From positions 103,283 through 167,282 of the forward strand of contig JAKSZP010006720.1 in assembly GCA_022478985.1 (NCBI GenBank): a stretch of DNA of 64,000 bases, in the 5' to 3' direction. Position numbers and translations under genes: made by a program. The notes below the pieces were generated by a model that was not told the origin of the DNA, ran no database searches, and was given only the letters and a program-made list of their open reading frames with translations. Positions 54,530-64,000 of the stretch are shown here, piece after piece; positions within the stretch are counted from its first letter, which is position 1; each line of letters starts with the position of its first letter. The stretch is from Massospora cicadina (taxonomy: Eukaryota; Entomophthoromycota; Entomophthoromycetes; Entomophthorales; Entomophthoraceae).

Positions 54530-56060
54530 TTCAATGTTCCACATCAGGTTTTAATGTCAACTTCTCCATCAACCTAGTGAAAACTATGTTAACTGGAGCG
54601 CATGTATCTATTATTGTGCAAACTTGGGTCTTTGCTACAAAAATGTCATAGTAGTTAAGTTTGAGTAAGATAGATGTTGACCGTTTACTACATGGCCATT
54701 CAGAGGATTGCTTTTGCCAAGGAAGCTCATAATACCCTCACTAACTTTATGGCACCCTTTAATAATAGCGTTCATGAGGAAAGCGACGTCTACTCCTCTC
54801 AGGGAAAGTGCATCTTCAGATGGTTCCAGTTTGTCTGATGCATTTTGTTTAAACATTTGACATGTGTATGGCTTTGGTTGCCCCAATGATCCTTTGTCCA
54901 CCATGTCCTTGGCTTGTGCTTGTGTCGTTAAATTTACTCCCCCAACTGGCTGCTAATATAAAAATGCATTATTGTATTGGGGGGCTTCCGTTGCATATAC
55001 GTCAGTAGATCAGATAGGACGTATGATTCTGGGATAGCAGAGATAGAGTCCCATCTCTACTACGCTCTGACTTTTCGCTGGTCGCATTGATCCTGCTGTA
55101 TGTAATGAACCCATCAATTGGGGAAACCTCGTGTCAAGTTCACAAGGCGACCACATTCAAAGCAATTAACCCCATAGGGTCTACGTCCTTGAGTATTATA
55201 AGTTAGGACACTCAGAAAGTTGCACAAAAGATGTTTAACGTAAACAGGACCAGGGAGATAGAATGACTGCTGACAGTCAGCATAATTAGGCTAGGGAATT
55301 ATTTAGGTCGAGGATGATAAGCAGGTATGGGGCGGACATTCAACTGCTGGGGTAACTTGGCGGAATCTGAACTGGACAGGAGAATTTCCATGAATAAAAT
55401 GGTCCAGCAACGGTAGAGGACAGGTTCCACTCTGTATTGGGTGGAGGGAAGTTGGCAGATATTCAGTGCAAGAACTGAACAATTTTAAGCAAGGGTTCAT
55501 CTTCATTCAGCATTGGTATCTTGACGTTTTACAGATCACGGTATGTCTTCACGGCGAAGATCATTGCAATGCACACGTCAGATTCAGATAAATTACCTGC
55601 CCAATTAACACATGGGCTTCTGCCATGAATTAATAAATGAACACAGTGAAAGTCATATTATGCTGAAACCTGATGGTCAAGAATTCAGCCTTCCACTGTG
55701 ACATCTTTGTGGTACCTCCAAACAACTACAACTCAGTATTCTTCACTTCTCAGCATGAAATAGAACTGTTTAGATGATATAGGTGACTTATTTGGCACTC
55801 CCAACATCCAAGGAAGATAATACCAGTTTCTCTTTCAGTTAATCAGAGACTCCTCTTTTTCAAACTCAAATTCTCTTAAAGAACCCATGAATATTCCCAT
55901 CATTATCAAATGGAGACAAATTATCATTACAAACTTCCTGAAAAAGCTTACCCTGCCTTTTGAGCACAGCGTTTAAGGCAAGTTTGAGTTCCATATATTT
56001 AACTGGTGTAGTATGTCATGAAGATCCCCAGTCCATGTAAGCCTGATGCGCCATGGCTAG
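54530..56060 (-). pseudogene. Element G protease and gag
   Basis: The protease site is IIDTCAPVNIV (about 54590-54625), with Gly of DTGA changed to Cys. Gag runs from about 56055 (MAHQAYMDWGS) through a helical stretch ELKLALNAVLKRQGKLFQEV matching H, a capsid part with many stops, and a knuckle remnant C-F-E-C-GR at about 55150-55175 that has lost its His and last Cys. The open frame 54635-54904 reads ASDKLEPSEDALSLRGVDVA, like H. All parts are dead. Confidence 0.78.
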
Positions 56061-56097
56061 CAACTGGAGATTTAATTTGTGTAATTGATCATTAGGC

Positions 56098-56115
56098 CCC
56101 CTTTAGTGATCACCA
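56098..56115 (-). other. Element G primer-binding site
   Basis: Minus strand TGGTGATCACTAAAGGGG, one base from the LTR; two differences from the A and C site. Confidence 0.75.
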
Positions 56116-56116
56116 A

Positions 56117-56703
56117 TTTTATAAAATTGGTGGTATACTGGAGATATGCCTATGGGGTTTTGCACAGGTTTAAGCCCACTGGGCAATAGGACTGACGATA
56201 TGATGATCGTCACCCTCTAAACAATGGATAAATTTTTAATAGATATAGAGCAATTATCCCAATAACAATCTTTATTTAATCTAATATATATACAGCAGAT
56301 CCTCGCTGTTCTGCTTGCGCAAAACTAATATTAATCCTCTTCCCCTAATATACTCATCTTGCTGATATCTTAGCGACTTTGGTTGATACTGAACACTATG
56401 CTTAGTAATTCCTTCTGTCGCTTATTATTAATTCTAGCAGAGGATATTATGTATTTTATTCACAATTGCCTTAATTTGAGGCGATCCACTCATTATCCAT
56501 CATATGTCAACATCTCATTATGTGTCATTTGTCAACATTACCTTATCACCTGATTTGGAGGTGATTCAATATTATTTTCCAACCAGATATCGCCTCATCC
56601 TAAAGCGCTCAAATACTTGTAACTCACATCAGACTCATCAGATTCTACCCCATTCCGCCATAACAACTTAGGGCTTTCGTCCATTCATATCAGAATTGCA
56701 ACA
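56117..56703 (-). repeat. Element G 5' LTR
   Basis: 587 bases; first TG mutated to TT, end AATTGCAACA, then the target duplication GGCCC. Partner of 24425-25009. Confidence 0.88.
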
Positions 56704-57440
56704 GGCCCTACTACATCAAGAGAAATGGTATGCCATGCGAACCAGGTCTTAACTAGCCAGTATGTGGTCTTCTTGCGGAAAGGTTTCTCCACTTGGAATT
56801 GATTACAACATCTCACCATCTTCAGCATATCATAATGCATGCTCTCCCAATAGTAGCAGGGTCACAAAAACTATAACTTTTTCTGCAACCCCCTCATGTC
56901 CTATCGCCCAATGTGCATCCATTTTAACCACTGGTCTAATAGAGGGTTTAGGAAAACTCATTTTCTATTCCCCAATCCGCTTATATAGTTTCCCATTGTG
57001 TAAGAAGGTGTCCTGTTTAAGACCATCCTGCACTATGATCACTTTTGAGGAGACTCATCATGGTAATTTCCCACCACCATATTCTCATATATAATGTCAG
57101 CCAAATCCGCCATAATAGCGACCGTTGGTAGCCATGAAAGACAGTCTGCATTTTGCTGTTTTGCTCCTGGACAGTATACAATCTCAAAATCATATGCTTT
57201 GAGCTTCAACACCCATTGTGTGAGCCATCCTTCAGATTCACAGAGATTTTTCAGCCAGCGCAAGGATGCATGATCTGTTACCACTCGGAATTTTACCCCA
57301 TGGAGGTATACTCAAATCTATTTATGTGCATAAACTACCACTAAGCACTCCTGCTCAGTCACAGAGTAAGTCCCTTAATGACAGTTTAAGCTTCAACTAC
57401 AAAAATGTGACAGGATTTTCTATGCCATCTTCATCCTTCT
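56704..57440 (-). pseudogene. Element F integrase N-terminus and RNase H
   Basis: The integrase part includes WFAWHTISLDVVGP (first catalytic Asp intact) directly at the G border, and the zinc region at about 56790-56860. RNase H is open at 57039-57284: MVTDHASLRWLKNLCESEGW (third acidic site) and AKQQNADCLSWLP (final Asp). The first strand lies at about 57440-57500. Together with 23600-24424 this gives one integrase gene. Confidence 0.87.
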
Positions 57441-58570
57441 GAGATTTTACTGCCCCTACGGCGGAATGTGATGCATCCATTTGTACTATGAATTGCTTTT
57501 ATGGAGTTGGGATATTGAAAATTGGGTGCACTCACTAAGGCAGTTTGTAAGACATCAAAAGCGATTTGTCATCATTTGTCTAGTCAAAGGTAGAATTTTT
57601 CTTCAACAACTCAAATAGAGGTGCCCTAATAAAGCTCAAGTTGTGAATAAACATCTGGTATTAACTGACCATCCCTAAAAACACTTGGATCTCATTTATT
57701 ACCTGGCCAGGTCATCTTGCCTATAGCTTCCACCTTTGCCAGCTGCATTTTAAGCCCTTTAAGTCCACCACAAACCCAAGGTATTACATTTGCCTTTTAA
57801 AAATGACACTTCTGAGGCTTGATCTTGATATTAGCATCAGCGAGTCAGTGGAGCACTTGTTTCAGGTGATCAATATGCTCTGTGAATGTTTGCAAGAACA
57901 TGTTGATATCATTGAGGTAAAATAAAATGCAGAACAGCTGCAATTCACCAAAGATAGTATCCATAGCTCGCTGAAACATAGCTGGGGCATTGCTTAAACC
58001 CTGTGGCATATGTATAGGCTGGAATAACCCTTTCAAAGTGATTATAGCACATTTTTTGCGTTCTGCCACTGGTACTCAATCTGCCAGTTCCCCAATATCA
58101 AATTCATAGAGAAAAATAATTATTCCCTCCAAGTCAATCTAATGCATCATCGATCTGGAGAAGTGGGTAGGAATCTTTCTTTATAACGCTATTAAGCTTT
58201 TGATAGTCAACGACCACCTGATTTGTGCCATCTTTTTTAAAGATAAGCACCAACGATGCCTATGGACTCTTAGATGGCTCTAACATCCTTGTTCAATCAA
58301 TTTGCCTACCTTATTGGAAACAACCTCTTCTGCCGCCTTTGAGCACCAAATAGGCCTTGATTGAATGGGAGGATGATCTCCCATATCTACTCAATGCACC
58401 ACCGCTTGAGCACACCCCAGATTGTGGTCATCAGAGGAAAAAATATCTCAATACTTTTCATAAATAAAACCTCCACCCTATATTTTGGTTCTCAGACAAT
58501 CTGGTTAGAGCTTCCTGTGGAACCACTGCCTTTATGCCAAATGATTAATTTATTAGTAGGCTGAGGTCCT
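57440..58570 (-). pseudogene. Element F reverse transcriptase
   Basis: The palm block 57845-58069 reads FQPIHMPQGLSNAPAMFQRA and then CILFYLNDINMFLQ: the active site YLDD is now YLND. The N-terminal block (58190-58340) has FKKDGTNQVVVDYQKL-like text and SPWASLVLI. The pre-RT linker is at 58360-58500. The spacer part at 58500-58575 is cut by L (duplication CCCAA). Stops are frequent. Confidence 0.82.
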
Positions 58571-58575
58571 CCCAA

Positions 58576-59152
58576 TGTCACGATCAGAAAATTCCAGTTT
58601 CTGACTGCCATACAATGAATGATTCTTTGGCACACTAATAAGCACCAAAGCAGCCTAACTTTGAGTAGGAAGAGGTTTGGGGCACTGACATCACCAAACA
58701 TTGCCTACTAGTTGGTTATGCAAGGGTTGAATAGTGTTTGGTCTGATCCAACTGCACAAAAGCTCCTCAAAACTGGATACCAAAAAATGGCCAACAGGTA
58801 AACGAGGTATTCTAACCCCAAAACAACCTTTTTTCTATTCTGGATATAAAAAGGGCCCACCAAACAGAGTTCATCTGAGGAGAAACTGACAATGCTCCCC
58901 AGGAAGGAAAGCTAGGGGTAAAATTTCAAGTGAGCATTAGAATTGGTGGGTGCGCCTTATAAAGGCTGCCCTTCAGGGGCCTCACCCAAGTCATTGATTA
59001 GGCTTGTACAAGCTAATCTACAACTCAGGTGAGGCACAACCCAGCGCCCAAAATGACTGAGCCAAAAGTGTTTTTAAAATGATTTGACTCAGATTTGGAA
59101 AATCTGAATCCAAGTCAAAATGCAACAAATTAAGACAAACTCAATTGTCACA
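58576..59152. repeat. L left LTR
   Basis: From TGTCACGATCAG to TTGTCACA. Contains GATATAAAAAGGGCC (about 58843) and CTTATAAAGGCTG (about 58958). Confidence 0.9.
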
Positions 59153-59888
59153 TTACCCCCATGCTAGTGAAGGGCCCCTCCCTGAAGAGGGGCGAACAGT
59201 GGAAGGCCGCCATGACAAGGGCTTCTTGGGGCGAGTTACTTCGAGCCCCAGGAAAATTAGCCTGGATAAACTCCAGGACCATCGAGGGAAAAAGACAAAT
59301 GGTGAGGGCGAATTGGTACTGGGCTGCCAGAATTAGCCCATCCAGCCCAAAAATGCACGCCCAGAAATTGGCTGTGTTGCGCACCCCCTCCCAGGCTCCT
59401 GTTATCAATTATCTTCCCATTTGACCAGAAAGGACTTTCTCCAAAAGAAGCGCAAGAGGGGCGCGCAGTTCATCACATCTGGACAGCCCACAGCCCAAGG
59501 ATGCAAGTCCAGCACATGGCTGTGTTGCTCACCCCCTCCCAGGCTCCTATTAGTAATGGTCTTCACATCCTGACAAGAAAGGCGCTTTCTCCAACAGAAG
59601 CAGATGAGGGGCGCATGGGCCAGCGTGGCTGGATGGCCATCACCTTTTTGGGCAGACCATCCATTGGTGAGGGAGCTCAGCTGGGACAGGTCCCCTCAGT
59701 GCCAACCAAATCCCTGGTGATCGGGAGGCCCCACCAGTATTTTAACTGCTGATCCCTTTGGGTTCAGGGTTGGCAATCAGTCACCAGCTCCCACTGGTGC
59801 TGGTTTTTTGACAACCGGGACCAAGTGACCAGTGAGGTCAGCTAAACTGGGGATTGGAGGCGTGCGCACACATTTGACTTTAAATTTA
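59153..59888. other. L internal region with tandem duplication
   Basis: GC-richer than its surroundings. Two imperfect copies of a unit of about 148 bases lie in tandem; GGCTGTGTTGC(G/T)CACC and CCCTCCCAGGCTCCT recur at 59370-59400 and 59518-59548. Open frames of 83-87 codons overlap the copies on both strands, but none has a known motif, and I do not call a gene. Confidence 0.75.
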
Positions 59889-60465
59889 TGTCTTGATTGG
59901 AAAATCCCAGTCTCTGACCACCATATAGTGAATAATTTTTTGGAACACCAAAAAGCACCAAAGCAACCTAACTTTGAGTAGTGAGAGGTTTGGGGCACTG
60001 ACAGCACCAAACATTGCCTACTAGTTGGTTATGCAAGGGTTGAATAGTGTTTGGTCTGATCCAACTGCACAAAAGCTCCTCAAAACTGGATACCCAAAAA
60101 TGGCCAACAGGTAAGCGAGGTATTCTCACCCCAAAACAACCTTTAATTTTTATTCTGAATATAAAAATGGGCTGCCAGACAGAGCTCATCTGGTGATCAA
60201 CTGACAATGCTCCCAGGAAGTAAAACTAGAGGTAAATTACAAATTGAGCTTTACAATTGGTGGACGCACCTTATAAAGGCTGCCCTTTGGGGCCTCACCC
60301 AAGTGATTGATTAGGCTCATATGAGTTTAATCTACAACTTAGGTGCGGCAAAACCCAGCGCCCATAATGACTAAGCCAAAAGTCTTTTTTAAGCGATTTG
60401 ACTCAGATTCAGAAAATACGAATCTGAGTTGAAATGCAATGATCAAGATGAACTCAATTTTCACA
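59889..60465. repeat. L right LTR
   Basis: From TGTCTTGATTGG to TTTTCACA; collinear with the left LTR, with scattered differences, mainly transitions. Confidence 0.9.
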
Positions 60466-60470
60466 CCCAC

Positions 60471-61464
60471 AATCTGAAGTCATGAATATGGTGAAACTCA
60501 TTAATAGGGAAAAATTTAAATAAGCCACCACTTGGTGCCTTTGGTTCGTCATTGACTCATTCTGTAGGTTTGCTAGCAATTTCCTCACTTCCCCATTTCC
60601 TGGTAACAGCGGCTCTGGAGCCACATGGTTCAAGCTGCAATTGTTGGTAGGGGCCCACAATTTCCACATACAGCCCTTCAGGGACATCTAAATTGAGCTC
60701 AGTCCCTATTATAGCCTGATGCCCAGAAGGTATGCTCAACGTGCTCGGAGCTCATATTGAAATAACTCTATACTTGTAGATCTGGTTGGGGAGGGCTCTG
60801 GTTCTCAGATTTACTTGCCAATATTAAAGAGAAATCACCCCTTCACTATACGCCAAATTGATCTGGCTAGAGCGGAATGTGTCCTTCAAAATTCCGCTAA
60901 AAGTAAAGTAATTGGGGATCTGTTGTCCTAGATGCTAATGGTTTCTTCATATCAACCACAGCTTCAAATAGCATCATGAAAACAGCACAAATCATCATAT
61001 TGTAGTTATTATTTAGCAGAGCCACCAATGGAGTTGGAACAATAACTGAACCAAATCTCAGCGGTAACGTGCTGTAAGCTCCTTTGAGCACAGTGCTCTG
61101 TGCACCTGTGGTTCCGTACACTACTCTGTGATCCACATCAGGTTTCAGTGGAAGCTTCGCCATGAGCTGGTGGAGATTATATCAACTGGGGCACTAGTAT
61201 CTATATTAGCTCGAATTTTTGTGTTCTGAACAAAAATATCACAGTTGGTACACTCCAAATAAGAAGAACCATTGTTGTTTATTACATGAACGTCCAAGGG
61301 CTTTTTATTTACCAAGGAAAGAGAATATACCTATACTAACATGAGGATACTCCTGAGCGATCTTTTCAATGGGAATGGCTAAGTTAACCCACTAGGGAGG
61401 TGACGTCTGTTGAGGGTCCATCATCACTTGTGCTGTTTCATTCAAGGATTTTACAAGCATATGG
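60471..61464 (-). pseudogene. Element F spacer, protease and end of gag
   Basis: Continues F beyond L. The spacer has PGNGEVRKLLANLQNESMTN and QRHQVVAYLNF (60454-60687), which aligns with G (VLVANLQNGLTKIHQHQIVA). Next comes GHQAIIGTELNLDVPEGLYV. The protease frame 60897-61163 leads to the active site IDTSAPVDIIST (about 61165-61205; DTGA in H). Gag remains lie at 61210-61464, where K is inserted after TATGG. Stops at many places. Confidence 0.8.
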
Positions 61465-62595
61465 TGTAAAAATTTATAGGTTTTGATTGTTATTGGCTAA
61501 TAACCCTATAAACTTATTACTTGCACAGGTTTAGTTTTGTGAAAATTTGTCCGCTTTGTATAGTTGTTGATATAATTGGTTGAAATAGTATGACAACTAT
61601 TATCCGTAGTTGAATGGAAGTCCTAGATCTTGGCCCAACACTCAGCCATTATTTCCGCTCAAAATACTTGTGATGTCTTGAAATAGGGATTCATTCCCTC
61701 GTACCAGCTAACCCAATCTTCTTTTAGATTCTCGTTGATAGTTTCTCCAGTTCAACACACAGTCAGCAGCAATCTCCAATTTGTTTCTGCTTATTCTCTG
61801 AATCTCCACTCAGATTCTTACTCTTTTCTTAAAAAGTCTTCCAATTATTGCACACGGCAATAATATCTCTGAGAAAGAATAGAACAAATGAAAGCTGATA
61901 GAATTTACTAAACTGGTATATCTACTGTATACTGTATAAACTTTATATACTGTTTTTCATTATAAATGAATTTTAGGGAATTCATAGTGGGGGATTCGGC
62001 CATTTAACCTTTGGTTGACACCTCTTTGATGAAATGGCAGCCATTGTCATTAGATTTGTCCTTGTCTCAACAGCGATGGTTTTCCCCATCCTGGCACTGA
62101 TTTGTCATTGGATATCCTTGAAACCTAAAATGTAAAGAGTTGGAAAACGTGTCCCTAACGTTTTCCTTTTGATACAAGATAACTAACCATTTTTGGCAAG
62201 CGACCTGCTTAGGTAATGGGACTTGTTGCCCATTAAGGCAGTTCACAAACCAACTGATCAATTCGCAAGTTGCAGGCAGCATCACTCGCCGCACAACTTA
62301 CTACTTACATTCCTAAATCAGTCAGTGATGAAACCTGATAGATCTAATCAGTACACCTAATAGTTAATCACTATCAGAAGCCCCTATTTTGTTGGCAACT
62401 CTGCCTAACAAGATCTTAAGCATCCATCCGGACTGATACCCAATAGATTAACCAGGCGAATACCCTAAAATCCCCCAAACATAGTTACCCTGAAATCAGG
62501 GTCAACTGATTTCCAATTCACCTCACATTAGGGAATTATCCCCTAGCGATTCCTGTTTATCTAGCAGGCTTAGAATATGGGCAAAAATCCAAACA
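61465..62595 (-). repeat. Element K 3' LTR
   Basis: 1131 bases from TGTAAAAATTTATAGG to TCCAAACA; clearly related to but more diverged from the two J LTRs than these are from each other. Confidence 0.88.
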
Positions 62596-63173
62596 CATTC
62601 TCCCTCCTGCCTAGATTTCCAGTGAGAAAAGGACTGGGGTAGGAGAACACTGATTTGGACACTCAGTCAAACACTTCATTTGCTCAAGTGGAGTAAATCA
62701 CCAATGCTCAATGTTTCTTGGGATGACCTTTGGCATGTGGCTCTCTTCCTCTTCCTCCTCACTACCGTCTACTCAGAGCATGGTCCCCACAATCTACTGT
62801 CATGGCAGGCTGATCAATCTACTCATATGATATTATCCCAGGATCTGGTTCCTCCCATCAGGACATATGACTCACTGTCATATTCAGGATTCTTGGTCCG
62901 GCATCCTCAATTTCCTAATTTTCTCCTCATCCTATACAGGAGACTCTTGCTGTCAATGTTCGTTTTATGGCCCAAATAAGAATGCTTATTTATGTTCACC
63001 CTTGTTATCTTCTTCTCATAACCTCTTGGCTCATATCATTCTTAATTCCTCTTTGGAGAACTTATCCCATTAATTTATAGTTTAATTTTTCCAAAATTAG
63101 AACTTAATTGTTTTCAGAGTGCAAGTGTTGGCTATCATATAAATCTGACATTCCCCTCTCATGTATAGCTCAT

Positions 63174-64000
63174 ATGTCAAATTCTGAGTCGCAGTACCAA
63201 CATCTACTCAACAGTTTGTCTGATCAAGATCTTTAGCTCTTCCAGCAGATGAATTGGGCTGTGTGACGGAACCTCTTCTATGGTCTTTCCAGGACTCATA
63301 CGCCTAATTTGGCACATTTGGCTAGTCCTTCCATCAAATTACTGGAAACGGTAACCAGCCCCAGTGAAACCAGGATAAAAATTGTCTTGAGCGACTTGTG
63401 GCTGATCCTTCCTCTGCCATTGATTCCAGAGCTGGATTTTGAAACTCTCCTGGATTTGGCTCCTTTCGCAGATGCACTGAACATCATTGTTGATGTTCCT
63501 GAAATAATGTCCTTCGCTCTTGATTGCTCCTTTCTTACCAAATTTGACTTGCTTTTTGAGTTCCTCTTCCAACTTGGACAATATTAAAAACCAGTCACCT
63601 TGGCTACTGAGCTCACCATTGACAACAGCATTCATTTCTAACTCCCCTATGCAGAATTAAGGCCTAAGTCACTGAGGCTTTATCCCTAGTGCTAAATCCC
63701 TCCGATTTTGAGAACATCCTAGATTGTGATATCACCACTTATGCTCTTCGCTTTTCCAGCCAAGTTATTTGAAGTTGGGCCACAAAGCTTCCAGCCTCTC
63801 CTGAGTTCCATTGCTCCTTCTGCTTCAGCTTCTAAGAAGCTCATAATCGTCGCTTGCAGAATGCTATTCATTCCTTGCATGACTATCTCGTTTCTGGTGC
63901 TTCCCATTAGTATCTTCCGCTTATGGCTTTAATATGGGGCATGATTTGGCAACCCCCATCTAGCATCCCTTATTCGCTGCTGGCCTAGATGTCTGGTGTT
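63174..64000 (+). CDS. Antisense accessory protein of element K (partial)
   Basis: Begins MSNSESQYQHLLNSLSDQDL and runs on the strand opposite to the element. The open part 63309-63587 reads SIKLLETVTSPSETRIKIVL, LIPELDFETLLDLAPFADAL and NIIVDVPEIM. After a shift it has LNPSDFENILDCDITTYALR and EAHNRRLQNAIHSLHDYLVS, up to the window end. TAG and TGA stops near 63230-63265 and one shift near 63680 break it. Agreement with J is at the protein level on this strand. Function unknown; nothing like an envelope or protease is seen. Confidence 0.68.

Larger units (their letters stand above)
24425..56703 (-). mobile_element. Element G: gypsy element inserted in F integrase
   Basis: Perfect target duplication GGCCC (24420-24424 and 56704-56708) and continuous F integrase codons across it. 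LTRs are 24425-25009 and 56117-56703. Gene order on the minus strand is LTR, primer site, gag, protease, linker, RT, (H insertion), RNase H, integrase, polypurine tract (TCAAGGGGTA, 25010-25020), LTR. Without H it would be about 6.2 kb. RT keeps YLDD. Many stops are present elsewhere. Confidence 0.93.
58576..60465. mobile_element. L: miniature LTR element (TRIM-like)
   Basis: Two 577-base LTRs (58576-59152 and 59889-60465) flank a 736-base internal region with no retroviral gene. Flanks CCCAA (58571-58575) and CCCAC (60466-60470) fit a 5-bp target duplication, and the spacer of F continues on both sides. It must be mobilised by another element. Orientation is uncertain: minus would give a polypurine-like GGGGGTAA before the left LTR, while TATA motifs (TATAAAAAGG, 58845) favour plus. 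No primer site with TGG is obvious on either strand. Confidence 0.88.
23113..64000 (-). mobile_element. Element F: outermost gypsy element of the right-hand nest
   Basis: F is the host of the right-hand nest. Its 3' LTR (23113-23579), polypurine tract and integrase C-terminus lie left of G; the integrase N-terminus, RNase H and RT lie right of G (56704-58570); protease-linker pieces continue after L (60471-61464). K then interrupts it, and its gag and 5' LTR are beyond the window. F is the same family as G, H and B. The matching of broken codons across G, L and K shows it is one element. Left flank ATACA (23108-23112) would be its target duplication. Confidence 0.85.
61465..64000 (-). mobile_element. 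Element K: second member of the J family (3' part)
   Basis: The 3' LTR (61465-62595), polypurine tract (GGAGGGAGAATG, 62596-62607) and the tail with the antisense gene are inside the window; integrase and the rest lie beyond. Left flank TATGG would be the target duplication. It matches J from 40811 to about 43400. It inserted into the F gag region. Confidence 0.88.

Noticed and set aside
59145..59752. Overlapping frames in the L internal region as a gene
   Set aside because: They occur on both strands, cross the tandem units and show no motif; the GC-rich composition explains their length.
1..64000. CRISPR arrays, prokaryotic operons, tRNA or rRNA genes
   Set aside because: No regularly spaced short repeats, no ribosome-binding-site-led gene sets and no tRNA or rRNA signatures were found; the content is retroelements throughout.

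Overview
No host gene, tRNA or rRNA is recognisable in this 64 kb. The window is a graveyard of retrotransposons, nearly all Ty3/gypsy LTR elements plus one LINE family, inserted into each other up to five levels deep. This points to a eukaryote with a large, repeat-rich genome. A filamentous fungus is my best guess, from the gypsy/LINE style, the collagen-like Gag and the short LINE tails, but the sequence does not prove it. Nearly every coding region carries stops and frameshifts. Many stops are CGA to TGA, as expected from deamination of methylated CpG.

Left block (1-20735). Element A (minus strand, truncated by the window start) adjoins a fragment of element B (plus strand). B is cut by element C (6408-20569, plus, target duplication ATCAG). 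C holds two later insertions: chromovirus D (7812-13866, minus) in its gag, and an ORF1-only LINE derivative N (16005-17892, minus, 16-bp target duplication) in its reverse transcriptase gene.

Middle spacer (20736-23112). This holds an A-rich tract, a decayed unidentified coding stretch on the minus strand, a possible lone LTR and AT-rich sequence without genes.

Right block (23113-64000 and beyond). This is a Russian doll. F (minus) is split by G (24425-56703, GGCCC). G is split by H (26629-52744, AACTT/AACTA). H is split by LINE2 (27319-38595) and by J (40811-49511, CCACA). LINE2 is split by a full-length LINE1 (31059-36338, 17-bp duplication) and by a solo LTR M (27884-28613, CCACA). F also carries a miniature LTR element L (58576-60465) and element K (from 61465). 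F, G, H and B are one family, C and M a second, J and K a third, and LINE1, LINE2 and N a fourth.

Most interesting points: (1) J and K carry a conserved antisense gene between integrase and 3' LTR; (2) the three LINE copies start with a 5' hairpin whose arms differ in sequence but keep pairing; (3) N keeps both LINE ends but lacks ORF2; (4) J lost its RT domain through an in-frame deletion; (5) L is a TRIM-like element with a tandem duplication inside; (6) gypsy families with unrelated LTRs share one primer-binding site.
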